From Bacteroidetes bacterium GWF2_33_16 (GTDB lineage Bacteria > Bacteroidota > Bacteroidia > Bacteroidales > UBA12077): DNA of 64,000 nucleotides. Where the stretch lies: assembly GCA_001768565.1 (NCBI GenBank), contig MEOE01000028.1:62001-126000 (forward strand). The letters run 5' to 3'. The first letter of the stretch is position 1. Every line of letters begins with the position of its first letter. Position numbers and translations under genes: made by a program. Under the pieces are notes generated by a model, which did not search any database, had not been told where the DNA came from, and saw only the letters and a list, made by a program, of their open reading frames with translations. Of this stretch, positions 8,746 to 17,737 are shown one piece after another.

Positions 8746-9378
8746 ATGTTAAATTATATACTTTCAATATTACTATTTACCGCCAGTCCAACCCTTCAGA
8801 ACAATTCATTTGAAGGAAGTATCGATTTAATATATATTTCACAATACGATACTACTTATTTTTCTTATTTTGTAAAACACGATAATGTACGAGTCGACAA
8901 ATTCGACAAGAACCATAAACATACCGAAAGCATTCTTTTAGATCTCCAAAAAGATATTATTTATGTTATTAGTCCATCACGGAAACTATATACACAGGTT
9001 ATTTATACTCCCCGTGATAATTCAAAAGATAAGAGTTTCGAGGTGCTAAAAACAGATAATACCCGAACTATAATTGGAGAAACCTGTTACCAATGGCGTG
9101 TTAAAAATGTCGAACGAAATACCGAAATTAGTTATTGGGTAGTAAAAAATGATTTTTTCTTTTTTGAAAAGTTGGTTTCTCTTTTAAACCTGGTAGATAA
9201 ATCTTTCGATTTTTTTGAGAAAATAGACAATACACAAGGATATTTCCCATTGTTGGTGGAAGAAAGAACTATTTTACGTGCCGATAAATCAAAATTAATT
9301 GTTCAGAAAATTTCGAATAGAGTTATAAGTCAAAATTATTTTGATATACCTGCCGATTATGAAAAAGTTAATCGCTAA
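8746..9378 (+). CDS. Exported DUF4412-like protein
   Basis: A short signal-like N-terminus (MLNYILSILLFTASP) is followed by a beta-rich protein of about 190 residues. Its flow is that of DUF4412-type LolA-fold proteins in Bacteroidota: FEGSIDLIYISQYDTTYFSYFVKHDNVRVDK is split here as FEGSIDLIY and SYFVKHDNVRVDK, then KDIIYVISPSRKLYTQV, TIIGETCYQWRVK and a C-terminal YFDIPADYEKV. The pattern suggests a periplasmic protein that binds a hydrophobic ligand or senses envelope state. The family call is moderately sure and the function is unknown. Its end overlaps the convergent ldcA end by 11 bp. Confidence 0.6.
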   Translation: MLNYILSILLFTASPTLQNNSFEGSIDLIYISQYDTTYFSYFVKHDNVRVDKFDKNHKHTESILLDLQKDIIYVISPSRKLYTQVIYTPRDNSKDKSFEVLKTDNTRTIIGETCYQWRVKNVERNTEISYWVVKNDFFFFEKLVSLLNLVDKSFDFFEKIDNTQGYFPLLVEERTILRADKSKLIVQKISNRVISQNYFDIPADYEKVNR

Positions 9379-10279
9379 AATAATGCACCCTTACCCGATT
9401 ATTATTTACTTCTAATTCCACCTTTGAGCCCAACACTAAAGCAACGTTCCTATCTTGATGCCCTACAGGAAAGTCAAAACATACAGGATAATTATAATCA
9501 CATACAGCATCGCGTATTATTTCATAAGCTGTTTTACCAAACTCAACCTTATTGTCATGCATATCAGTCATTCCACCAACAATTAATCCTTTGAGTTTAC
9601 CAAGCTTACCAGAATATTTCAGGTTCATCATCATTCGGTCAATATGATAGAAATACTCGTCCAGATCTTCAATTACCAGAATTTTGTCAGTATAATCATA
9701 ATCGTACTTTGTACCGGCAATACTGTATAAAACAGACAAATTTCCACCAATCAATGTTCCTGTTTCGTTTCCGGATTTATTAAATTTATGTGGTAACAAA
9801 CCAACATCATTCTGCTGACCAAACAATATTTCCTTTAATGATTCGACTGCCTGGCTATATTTGTTTTCACTGTTAATATTAAATGGCATTATTCCATGAA
9901 TCGATTTTGCCCCGAGGTGCTGGTTAAGGTATGCATGCATTGCTGTTATGTCGCTATATCCAACAATCCATTTTGGATTTTTCAGGAATTTTTCAAATGA
10001 TAGATGCTTTAATATTTTTATGGTACCATAACCCCCTCTTGCACAAAGTATCGCTTTTATCTCAGGATTGTCGAGCATATACTGAAAGTCATGCGATCGC
10101 TGAACCTCTGTTCCTGCAAACTGGTGATCTTCTTTAAAGAGATTTCTCCCCAACTCAACCTTTAGTCTCCAACTTTCGAAAACATCAATAGCGGTATTCA
10201 ATTCATCAAACTCGACTTTTCTTGCCGGAGCAACAATTCCTATTTTATCACCAGGTTTTAAATTCGGAGGAGTAATCAT
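9368..10279 (-). CDS. ldcA: LD-carboxypeptidase, peptidase family S66
   Basis: It matches muramoyltetrapeptide carboxypeptidases, which remove the terminal D-Ala from murein tetrapeptides during peptidoglycan recycling. The Ser nucleophile is in GYSDITAMHAY, Glu in LVIEDLDEYFYHIDRMM, and His in FDFPVGHQDRN, the family's Ser-Glu-His triad. ARGGYGT and LIGGNLSVL are further signatures. I start at 10279 (MITPPNLKPGDKIGIVAPA) because a promoter -7 box lies at 10304-10311 and the longer frame would begin inside the leader. No signal peptide is present, so it is cytosolic, as expected for recycling. Confidence 0.9.
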   Translation of the reverse strand: MITPPNLKPGDKIGIVAPARKVEFDELNTAIDVFESWRLKVELGRNLFKEDHQFAGTEVQRSHDFQYMLDNPEIKAILCARGGYGTIKILKHLSFEKFLKNPKWIVGYSDITAMHAYLNQHLGAKSIHGIMPFNINSENKYSQAVESLKEILFGQQNDVGLLPHKFNKSGNETGTLIGGNLSVLYSIAGTKYDYDYTDKILVIEDLDEYFYHIDRMMMNLKYSGKLGKLKGLIVGGMTDMHDNKVEFGKTAYEIIRDAVCDYNYPVCFDFPVGHQDRNVALVLGSKVELEVNNNRVRVHYFSD

Positions 10280-10303
10280 TGTTTCGTTTTTTTGATGCAC
10301 AAA

Positions 10304-10335
10304 CAAAGATAATCATTTTAAATTTTTTGATCAAT
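10304..10335 (-). promoter_or_regulatory. Promoter of ldcA
   Basis: On the minus strand, ATTG (10335-10332), a 20-bp spacer and TATCTTTG (10311-10304, exact TAnnTTTG) form a Bacteroidota-type promoter. Transcription would start near 10298, about 19 nt before the ATG at 10279, which supports that start. Confidence 0.5.
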
Positions 10336-10337
10336 GA

Positions 10338-10397
10338 TTCAAACAATCTAAAAGCTGAAAGCTAAAAGCTAACAGCTTTTCAAATTAATTGTTTGAA
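10338..10397. repeat. AAAGCT word array inside a 10-bp inverted repeat
   Basis: TTCAAACAAT (10338-10347) and its exact complement ATTGTTTGAA (10388-10397) flank four imperfect copies of the word AAAGCTNA (10350-10380). The same word recurs at 22893-22921 and 35271-35291. The right arm overlaps the metG -33 box, so a hairpin here could affect the ldcA/metG divergent promoters. Confidence 0.6.
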
Positions 10398-10421
10398 AAA
10401 AAATATTCCTTCGTATATTTG
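10392..10421 (+). promoter_or_regulatory. Promoter of metG
   Basis: TTTG (10392-10395), an 18-bp spacer and TATATTTG (10414-10421) match both boxes of the Bacteroidota sigma-A promoter exactly. Transcription should begin near 10427. This gives a 32-nt leader and rules out the longer frame that begins at 10393. Confidence 0.65.
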
Positions 10422-10458
10422 CCAGATATCGAAAAATAAAGAAAAATCATTTAATAAG

Positions 10459-12507
10459 ATGAAAAGACCGAAACGATACTTAATTACCTCCGCATTACCT
10501 TATGCCAATGGACCATTACACCTGGGCCATATTGCAGGAGCTTATCTGCCAGCCGATATTTATGTTCGTTATTTAAAACTTAAGGGCGAAGATGTCGCAT
10601 TTATTTGTGGCTCCGATGAACATGGTGTTCCGATTACATTGCGTGCACGCAAAGAAGGGGTTTTGCCGCAAGACATTGTTGATAAGTATCATGAAATGAT
10701 TAAAAAAGCATTTGCAGAGTTAGGTATTGCTTTCGATATTTATCATCGCACATCTGATCCATTGCATCACGAAACAGCTTCGGCCTTTTTTAAGGAGATG
10801 AATGAAAAAGGAGAATTTATTGAGAAAGAAGAAGAACAATTTTTCGATGAGCAGGAACAGCAGTTTCTTGCCGACCGATATATTATAGGAACCTGTCCAA
10901 AATGTGGGTTCGAGAATGCTTATGGCGATCAGTGCGAGAAATGTGGAACAAGCTTAAGTCCTAAAGAATTAATAAACCCAAAATCAACAATAAGTGGAAA
11001 TCCTCCTGTTTTAAAAACTACAAAACACTGGTATTTGGATTTGGAAAAATATCAGCACGAATGGCTTGAGAAATGGATCGACAGTCATAAGGCAGACTGG
11101 AAAGCAAATGTTTACGGTCAGTGTAAGTCGTGGCTCAACTCAGGCTTACAACCTCGTGCAGTAACCCGCGATTTAGACTGGGGAGTACCTGTTCCTGTTC
11201 CAAATTCCGAAGGCAAAGTACTTTATGTTTGGTTCGATGCTCCTATTGGATACATTTCTGCTACCAAAGCATGGGCAAAAGAAAATGGAAAAAACTGGAA
11301 AGACTACTGGCAAAGTGACGATTCACGATTGATTCATTTTATAGGAAAAGACAATATTGTTTTTCATTGCTTGATTTTTCCGGCCATGCTAAAAGCACAC
11401 GGGGATTATATTTTACCCGACAATGTTCCTGCTAACGAATTTTTAAATCTCGAAGGCGATAAACTTTCTACATCGCGTAACTGGGCTGTATGGATTCATG
11501 AATACCTGAAAGATTTTCCGGGCAAACAGGATGTTTTACGCTATGCAATCTGCACTACTCTTCCCGAACAAAAAGACAACGATTTCACCTGGAAAGATTT
11601 TCAAACACGCAACAACAGTGAGCTGGTAGCAATATTTGGTAATTTTGTAAATCGCACCATTGTTCTTACACACAAATATTTCGAAGGTAAAGTTCCTGCA
11701 TGTGGCGTGTTAACTCAATTCGACAAAGATACATTAGCTGAAATATCGGTTATAAAAGGAAATCTTGAAAAAAGTATTGAGAATTTCCGTTTCCGCGAAG
11801 CAATAAAAACAGCTATGGATCTTGCCCGATTGGGAAACAAATACCTTGCCGATACAGAACCATGGAAAGTTATAAAGACTGACGAAGAACGAGTAAAAAC
11901 CATTTTGAATGTTTCGTTACAAATAACTGCGAATCTTTCAATAATCATGGAGCCCTTTATTCCTTTCACAGCAGAAAAATTACGACGGTTTTTAAATATT
12001 GAAAAGCTCAACTGGAACCTTGCCGGAAATGACGATTTATTAAAAGCTGGACATCAGATTGCAGAAGCTGAATTACTTTTTGATAAGATTGAAGACGAAG
12101 AAATGGAAAAACAAATACAAAAGTTGATGGATTCAAAAGCAGCAAACGAAATAGCCAACATAAAAGTTGATCCTGCAAAGGAAAATATTACCTACGACGA
12201 ATTTTCAAAAATGGATATTCGTGTTGGAACAATTCTGGAAGCCGAACGAGTACCAAAAACAGACAAGCTACTTAAATTGAAAATCGACACCGGTATTGAT
12301 CAACGTACGGTTGTTTCTGGTATTGCCATTGATCATAAGCCCGAAGATATTATTGGAAAGCAAGTAAGTATTTTAGTAAATCTTGAACCACGAACAATTA
12401 AAGGCATTGAATCAAAAGGAATGATCTTAATGGCAGAAGATGCAAGCGGCAAACTCAATTTTGTCATTCCTGCCGAAAAAACAACAAACGGATCCGGAAT
12501 AAAATAA
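10459..12507 (+). CDS. metG: Methionyl-tRNA synthetase
   Basis: The 682-residue enzyme charges tRNA-Met. The class I HIGH motif appears as HLGH in [21 protein letters not shown] zinc knuckle [18 protein letters not shown] follows in the connective peptide, and the KMSKS loop is KLSTSRN. The anticodon-binding helical domain follows, and the C-terminal 110 residues are an EMAP-II/Trbp tRNA-binding domain ([20 protein letters not shown]), so it is the long dimer-type form. The start at 10459 ([18 protein letters not shown]) fits the promoter at 10392-10421. It ends before a strong hairpin terminator. Confidence 0.97.
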   Translation: MKRPKRYLITSALPYANGPLHLGHIAGAYLPADIYVRYLKLKGEDVAFICGSDEHGVPITLRARKEGVLPQDIVDKYHEMIKKAFAELGIAFDIYHRTSDPLHHETASAFFKEMNEKGEFIEKEEEQFFDEQEQQFLADRYIIGTCPKCGFENAYGDQCEKCGTSLSPKELINPKSTISGNPPVLKTTKHWYLDLEKYQHEWLEKWIDSHKADWKANVYGQCKSWLNSGLQPRAVTRDLDWGVPVPVPNSEGKVLYVWFDAPIGYISATKAWAKENGKNWKDYWQSDDSRLIHFIGKDNIVFHCLIFPAMLKAHGDYILPDNVPANEFLNLEGDKLSTSRNWAVWIHEYLKDFPGKQDVLRYAICTTLPEQKDNDFTWKDFQTRNNSELVAIFGNFVNRTIVLTHKYFEGKVPACGVLTQFDKDTLAEISVIKGNLEKSIENFRFREAIKTAMDLARLGNKYLADTEPWKVIKTDEERVKTILNVSLQITANLSIIMEPFIPFTAEKLRRFLNIEKLNWNLAGNDDLLKAGHQIAEAELLFDKIEDEEMEKQIQKLMDSKAANEIANIKVDPAKENITYDEFSKMDIRVGTILEAERVPKTDKLLKLKIDTGIDQRTVVSGIAIDHKPEDIIGKQVSILVNLEPRTIKGIESKGMILMAEDASGKLNFVIPAEKTTNGSGIK

Positions 12508-12522
12508 GTAAACAATAAATCC

Positions 12523-12565
12523 AAAAAACACATAGAAACGTCCTTGGACTTTCTATTGTGTTTTT
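12523..12565 (+). terminator. Rho-independent terminator of metG
   Basis: The arms AAACACATAGAAA and TTTCTATTGTGTTT pair with small bulges, and the inner GTCC-TT-GGAC extends the stem; a T-run follows. It lies 15 bp after the metG stop and separates metG from the sigma-factor operon. Confidence 0.8.
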
Positions 12566-12582
12566 AATTTTTTTTACATCTA

Positions 12583-13158
12583 TTGAATTTAACATCAGCA
12601 CATACAAGCTTTAAGATTGAAACTAAAAAGGATTTTGAAATCCTGTTTAACTCTCATTACAACAACCTATGTGCATATGCCAATAATTTTTTAAAAGATG
12701 TTGATGCTTCTGAAGAGGTGGTTCAGGAAATACTGTTTAAACTTTGGACAAACAAGGATTCCATTGCAATAACAACCTCAATTCAAAGCTATCTTTTTCG
12801 TTCAGTCCGAAATGCCTGTTTGAATTTACTCAAGCACATAAATGTACGCGAAGAATATAAAGTACAGCGTGAATATGAAATGCAAAACACAATCTCTTCT
12901 GAAGATGAAATGATTGTTTCGGAGCTGGAGCAAAAAATACGTTCTGCAATTGACCAACTTCCCATAGAACGAAAAAAAATTTTTATTATGAGCCGTTATG
13001 ACGGATTGAAATATGCAGAAATAGCTGAAAAACTTAATCTTTCGGTAAGTACTGTCGAAAATCAAATGGTAAAAGCATTAAAGTTTTTACGTGAGGAGCT
13101 GGTCGACTATTTACCGTGGATAATAATCTTTTTTGGTAATTTTTTTAAAAATGGATAG
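12583..13158 (+). CDS. ECF sigma factor, FecI/RpoE-like (Bacteroidetes sigma-70 family)
   Basis: The 191 residues carry sigma region 2 (FEILFNSHYNNLCAYANNFL, then DASEEVVQEILFKLW, the promoter-melting/core-binding part) and region 4 (IDQLPIERKKIFIMSRYDG, then YAEIAEKLNLSVSTVENQM, the -35-binding helix-turn-helix). No ATG lies before region 2 in frame; a TTG at 12583 is the only credible start, which may keep expression low. The C-terminus is hydrophobic (LPWIIIFFGNFF). It is followed 39 bp later by a FecR anti-sigma gene, the standard pair, and probably controls the operon through 20104. Confidence 0.9.
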   Translation: MNLTSAHTSFKIETKKDFEILFNSHYNNLCAYANNFLKDVDASEEVVQEILFKLWTNKDSIAITTSIQSYLFRSVRNACLNLLKHINVREEYKVQREYEMQNTISSEDEMIVSELEQKIRSAIDQLPIERKKIFIMSRYDGLKYAEIAEKLNLSVSTVENQMVKALKFLREELVDYLPWIIIFFGNFFKNG

Positions 13159-13197
13159 AGGAAAAGTAATTCTGAATTGTCATACTAATGCAAATTG

Positions 13198-14241
13198 ATG
13201 AATAAAGAATCTGAACATATTGACCCAAAACTACTTCTGCGTTTTTTACTTGGCGAAGCAACTCCAAATGAACAGCGAATGGTAGAAGAATGGCTTCAAT
13301 TATCGGAAGTAAATCAAAAGTTATTGGATCAATACGAAGCTATTTGGGCAGAAACAGGCAAGCTTACACCCAGTCCTGTGGCTGTTGACACCAAATCTGC
13401 CTGGGAAAAAATGTCAGAGAAAGTTGATCAATATGAAAAAGAAAAAATATCACCTAAAATAATTCCGTTAAAATCAAGATTTGTTTGGATTTCGGGAATA
13501 GCTGCTTCTATTGTAATCTTGTTTGGAATATATCAATTGATTTTAAAACCATCATACCAAACACAAAAAGTTTACATAGCAAGTGCACAGGAAGTTATGG
13601 AAGACTCATTACCTGATGGATCAAAAATAACACTTAATGCTAACACTAAAATTACCTATCCTAAGCAATTTGCTAAAAACGAGCGACGTATAAAACTCTC
13701 CGGCGAAGCATATTTTGAAGTTGAACACAACAAAGAAAAACCATTTATAATTGAAGCTGAAAATGCATTTGTTCAGGTTTTGGGAACATCGTTTAATGTG
13801 AAAGCCTACGAAAACAGCGATTTGGAAGTAATTGTAACCGATGGACTGGTTAAAGTTTTTGTTGTCGACCCCGAAACCAGCGATACATCGGCAATCCTTC
13901 TTAGAAAAGGAGAAAAAGGAAAAATTGCAGCTAATGAAATGAAACCAGTTTATGTTGCTGAACAAAAGCCTGATGCAATTTTCTGGATGGATTATACCTT
14001 GATTTTTAATGATGCCGATTTGAGAAAGGTTTTCAGCTTACTGAAGAACTACTATAACATCGAAATTAATGTTAGCGACGAACGAATATATGATTGCCGC
14101 TTAACAACAACATTTACAAACAACTCTATTGAAGAAATTATCGAAGTAATAACTGCCACATTTGAGTTTGAATATAAAAAAGAAAACAACACATATACAA
14201 TTACAGGAAATGGGTGCGCCGAAAAAAATACTACTTCTTAA
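13198..14241 (+). CDS. FecR-type anti-sigma factor with DUF4974 domain
   Basis: A cytosolic N-terminal sigma-binding part (LLLRFLLGEATPNEQRMVEEW split as LLLRFLLGE and NEQRMVEEWL) leads to one transmembrane helix near residues 100-120 (FVWISGIAASIVILFGIYQL). The periplasmic FecR domain follows (LPDGSKITLNANTKITYP, then LSGEAYFEVEH and VLGTSFNVKAY), with a C-terminal DUF4974 (LRKVFSLLKNYYNIEINV) that resembles STN domains. It holds the ECF sigma factor inactive until an outer-membrane partner signals. I start at ATG 13198 rather than TTG 13195. Its end overlaps the next gene by 32 bp in another frame, so the partner protein is translationally linked. Confidence 0.92.
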   Translation: MNKESEHIDPKLLLRFLLGEATPNEQRMVEEWLQLSEVNQKLLDQYEAIWAETGKLTPSPVAVDTKSAWEKMSEKVDQYEKEKISPKIIPLKSRFVWISGIAASIVILFGIYQLILKPSYQTQKVYIASAQEVMEDSLPDGSKITLNANTKITYPKQFAKNERRIKLSGEAYFEVEHNKEKPFIIEAENAFVQVLGTSFNVKAYENSDLEVIVTDGLVKVFVVDPETSDTSAILLRKGEKGKIAANEMKPVYVAEQKPDAIFWMDYTLIFNDADLRKVFSLLKNYYNIEINVSDERIYDCRLTTTFTNNSIEEIIEVITATFEFEYKKENNTYTITGNGCAEKNTTS

Positions 14242-16249
14242 AATAGTAATTGTACTATTTACATTATTGTTTTCTGGTAAGGTTGCCATATCCCAGACAA
14301 ATTACCTATACAAAAAAGTTAACGTTTCTTTTACTAATATTCCATTGGAAGAAGCGCTAAAGCAAATTTCCGAGGTTGGCGGATTCACCTTTTCTTATAA
14401 CTCAAAAATTATTAATGAAAAGGAACTGGTAAGTCTTAATGTACAAAACAAAACTGTGGCTAAGTCGCTTGATTTGCTTTTTGATAATGCTGTACGATAT
14501 AAAGTAGTTGGAAGTCATGTTGTACTAACAAAAAAGAGCTTGCCAGAGAATGATGCAAATGCAAAGGTAAATGAATATATATTAACCGGATATATAATAA
14601 ATTCGAAGACAGGAGAAAAAATTCGGGAAGCAACAATTTATGAGATTAATGGGCGAGTTGTTTCATTATCAGATTCGGCAGGATTTTATTCTCTAACCAT
14701 CCCTTCAGGTAATGCAGTTCAGGCTTTAAGCTATAGTAAACAGGGATTCTTAGATACCATAATTATGGTTGAGCCTACTTATAAGAAAAATATAGATATC
14801 TACCTTAATCCTGATAATTATTATCTGGAGAAAATGGAATCCAAATCAGTTAACCTAAAATTGGCCGACTTGCATAATCGTCAGCTGGTTAGTGTTTTAG
14901 TACCCGACGAAGCCAAAACAATTTCTGACAATCTTGTTGTTCATGAAGAAAAGAAAATTCAGGTTTCGTTTATTCCTTATGTTGGTACGAATGGCAAATT
15001 AAGCGGATCGGTAGATAATACCTTATCTCTGAATATTATTGCCGGATACTCAGGTGGTGTTAATGGATTCGAGCTGGGAGGTATTAATATAGTTCGAAGA
15101 AATGTAAATGGATCACAGATAAGCACTTTTGCAAATATTGTTGGAGGAGATACCAGATATTTTCAGTTTGCCGGATTATTTAATAAAAACACTGGTTCGG
15201 TTAAAGGCACTCAAATTGCCGGATTTAGCAATGTCGTTCTTGATTCATTAAAAGGTATCCAGCTGGCTGGTTTTAATAATACGCTTCATGGGTACATGGA
15301 TGGAATACAGATCTCTGGTTTTAATAATGTAACAACAAAAAATGTTGATGGAATCCAACTTACCGGTGGTGTGAATATTGCGTTGCAAGATGTTAAACTA
15401 ATGCAGATTGGTGGTTTTGTTAATTACTGCAACAATGTAGATGGAGGTCAATTAGCCGGATATGTTAATGTTGCAAGAGGCGATGTTAACTGGGGACAAA
15501 TAAGTGGATATGTCAATTATGGGAGAACGGTTAAGGGATTTCAAATTACCGGAATTGTTAATATTTCGTCAAAAGAAGTTACCGGAGGTCAGTTAGCCGG
15601 AGTTGTGAATTATGGAAAAACAAGTGGAAAATTTCAAATTTCAGGATTTTCAAATATTGCGAAAGACGAAAATAAAGGAATACAACTATCTAGTGTTCTT
15701 AATTATTCCAAAAAAGTAAATGGATATCAAATTGCACTTGTCAATGTCTCTGATACTATAGAAAGCGGATTACCTATTGGGTTGTTTTCATTTGTAAAAA
15801 AGGGTTTTCATCGTGTTGAGCTTTCTGCAAATGAAGTGCTCTATGCAAATATGGCCTATAAATTGGGTGTTAAAAAACTATATAATGCTATTCGCATAGG
15901 ATATGATTTTTCAAATAATGTTTCGGCTGGATATGGTATTGGAAAACAAATTAGCTTTAGCAATAAATTCAATCTTAATCTTGATTTATCTTCCGACGTT
16001 CTGCTGGAATCGAATTCATTTGCATATATCGGTAATCTAAATAAGTTGGCAACAACAATTGATTATAATTTAACAAAACACATTTCAGTATTTATAGGGC
16101 CTTCTTTAAATCTGTCAGTAATTCCTCTGGATACAAAAACAAATACTTATCAAAACATTGCCCCATACTCATTCTACAACGAAATAGACACTGATAACCA
16201 AATAAAAATGTGGGTTGGTGGCACCTTAGGACTTTCTTTTACATTGTAA
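14210..16249 (+). CDS. STN-domain protein with about 15 sixteen-residue G-x-Q-I-x-G-F-x-N repeats
   Basis: Domains in order (679 residues): signal peptide (1-29); STN domain (about 32-108, IPLEEALKQISEVGGFTFSY), the module that in TonB-dependent transducers contacts FecR; a carboxypeptidase-regulatory-like beta-sandwich (about 125-190); a bridging segment; about 15 repeats of 15-16 residues (about 285-530) of the form G-x-Q-hydrophobic-x-G-F-x-N-hydrophobic, resembling LA_2272-type surface repeats; and a C-terminal beta-strand-rich part ending in GTLGLSFTL, like an outer-membrane barrel. There is no TonB-receptor plug. The start at 14210 gives the signal peptide and lies inside the fecR 3' end. 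It is probably the outer-membrane signalling partner of the FecR; this is inference. Confidence 0.75.
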   Translation: MGAPKKILLLKIVIVLFTLLFSGKVAISQTNYLYKKVNVSFTNIPLEEALKQISEVGGFTFSYNSKIINEKELVSLNVQNKTVAKSLDLLFDNAVRYKVVGSHVVLTKKSLPENDANAKVNEYILTGYIINSKTGEKIREATIYEINGRVVSLSDSAGFYSLTIPSGNAVQALSYSKQGFLDTIIMVEPTYKKNIDIYLNPDNYYLEKMESKSVNLKLADLHNRQLVSVLVPDEAKTISDNLVVHEEKKIQVSFIPYVGTNGKLSGSVDNTLSLNIIAGYSGGVNGFELGGINIVRRNVNGSQISTFANIVGGDTRYFQFAGLFNKNTGSVKGTQIAGFSNVVLDSLKGIQLAGFNNTLHGYMDGIQISGFNNVTTKNVDGIQLTGGVNIALQDVKLMQIGGFVNYCNNVDGGQLAGYVNVARGDVNWGQISGYVNYGRTVKGFQITGIVNISSKEVTGGQLAGVVNYGKTSGKFQISGFSNIAKDENKGIQLSSVLNYSKKVNGYQIALVNVSDTIESGLPIGLFSFVKKGFHRVELSANEVLYANMAYKLGVKKLYNAIRIGYDFSNNVSAGYGIGKQISFSNKFNLNLDLSSDVLLESNSFAYIGNLNKLATTIDYNLTKHISVFIGPSLNLSVIPLDTKTNTYQNIAPYSFYNEIDTDNQIKMWVGGTLGLSFTL

Positions 16250-16521
16250 TAGTTTATCTCCGATCTCAGTTAGGATTCTGTTTCAAAAAGACCGTCTATC
16301 ATTTGCCGGTTAGCACACTTGGAGTTATTTTAAAAAATATTTTCTTTTTTCTAATAATCTTATCGCTTGTTATTCTGACACTTATAAATTATCAATAATT
16401 TTTTTTCATTTTTTTCTGAATTCGGATAGAGGTAACTCTAATTCGGCTTGTCATTATTTTGAATTAATCAAAATGAAAATGAAAAATGAAAAATAATAAT
16501 CAATCAAAAAATCAGAAAAAC

Positions 16522-17697
16522 ATGAAAACAGGTAAGGTTTTAATTACAGCAATTCTTTTGTTAGCTATTAATTTAGTTGGAAAAGCACAAGATGAAAAGA
16601 AGGAATCAGAAGTACGTCCGTTTCAGATAACTTTTGTAACACCTCTTGGAACAAACGGATTAGATGCATGGAACATAACCAATAAATTCTCAATAAACTT
16701 ATATGCCGGATATAATGGAGGATTAGATGGTGTTGAGCTTTCAGGATTTGGAAGCATGTTGAAAAACAATATGAAGGGAACTCAAATATCAGGGTTTGGA
16801 AATATAATCATGGGTACCGGAAAAGGAGCTCAGATTTCGGGATACTTTAATTTCTCCAAAGGATATTTTTCGGGAGTACAAGTATCGGGATTTTCGAACA
16901 TTATAATAAATGATGCTAAAGCTTGGCAATTATCAGGATTTGCAAATGTAACAACCAAAAAACTAGAAGGAGGACAGGTTGCAAGTTTTGCAAACTACTC
17001 GAAGGGCAACACTAATGGTCAGATGAGTGGATTTGCAAATGTTAATTCAGGCGATTTAACAGGAGTACAAATTGCAGGATTCGCAAACGTAAATACAGGA
17101 TCGCTACAAGGTGTTCAGATTGGTGGATTTGCAAACGTTACTCAACATCTGCGTGGTGTACAAATAGGATTTTTCAATTATGTTGATTCATTAGAAAAAG
17201 GTATTCCAATCGGATTTTTGACAATTGTTAAAAACGGATACCGTACACTTGAAATCAGCGGAAACGAAACAATTTACGGAAATGTTAGTTTCAAAACAGG
17301 TACAACACACTTCTACAATATCTTTTCTGTTGGCGGAAGCTACAAAGATGATAAAATATATTGGGGTTTAGGATATGGTATTGGTACCATGCTCCCTTTA
17401 AAAGAAAAGTGGAACCTGGGATTTGAGCTATTATCTTATCAGATTAATGAAGATGAATGGCATACAGAAGCATTAAACCTCCACAACAAACTACAAATAA
17501 CAGCCTCTAGAAAAGTAGCAAAAAACATAGATCTTTTTGGAGGTATAAGCTGGAATGTAAACGTTTCTGAAACCGAAGACCGTGATGGAAATCCATTTGA
17601 ATCAACCATTACTCCATACTCTGTTTTTGATAAAACATACGGAAATGGTAACAATGTTACGATGTATCCTGGATTCACAGTCGGAGTTAGATTTTAA
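16522..17697 (+). CDS. Exported repeat protein, paralogue of the STN-repeat protein without STN
   Basis: The start at 16522 gives a clean signal peptide (MKTGKVLITAILLLAINLVG, then KAQ). The mature part lacks STN and regulatory domains and begins at the stretch that precedes the repeats in its neighbour (TPLGTNGLDAW, SINLYAGYNGGLDG). About ten repeats of 15-16 residues follow (GTQISGFGNII, GAQISGYFNF, GVQIAGFANVN). A C-terminal part shares NG-R-LE-S-NE and GYGIG motifs with the paralogue. A solenoid feeding an outer-membrane barrel is a reasonable picture but inferred. It lies 272 bp after the paralogue and 40 bp before the TonB receptor gene, on the same strand. Confidence 0.7.
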   Translation: MKTGKVLITAILLLAINLVGKAQDEKKESEVRPFQITFVTPLGTNGLDAWNITNKFSINLYAGYNGGLDGVELSGFGSMLKNNMKGTQISGFGNIIMGTGKGAQISGYFNFSKGYFSGVQVSGFSNIIINDAKAWQLSGFANVTTKKLEGGQVASFANYSKGNTNGQMSGFANVNSGDLTGVQIAGFANVNTGSLQGVQIGGFANVTQHLRGVQIGFFNYVDSLEKGIPIGFLTIVKNGYRTLEISGNETIYGNVSFKTGTTHFYNIFSVGGSYKDDKIYWGLGYGIGTMLPLKEKWNLGFELLSYQINEDEWHTEALNLHNKLQITASRKVAKNIDLFGGISWNVNVSETEDRDGNPFESTITPYSVFDKTYGNGNNVTMYPGFTVGVRF

Positions 17698-17737
17698 TTA
17701 GAAACACCTAAAATTATTAATCAATTAATATAAAATC

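Noticed and set aside
16210-16398. 62-codon plus-strand ORF with a hydrophobic C-terminus after the STN-repeat gene
   Set aside because: It begins inside the preceding gene in another frame, and the T-rich sequence alone makes it look membrane-like.
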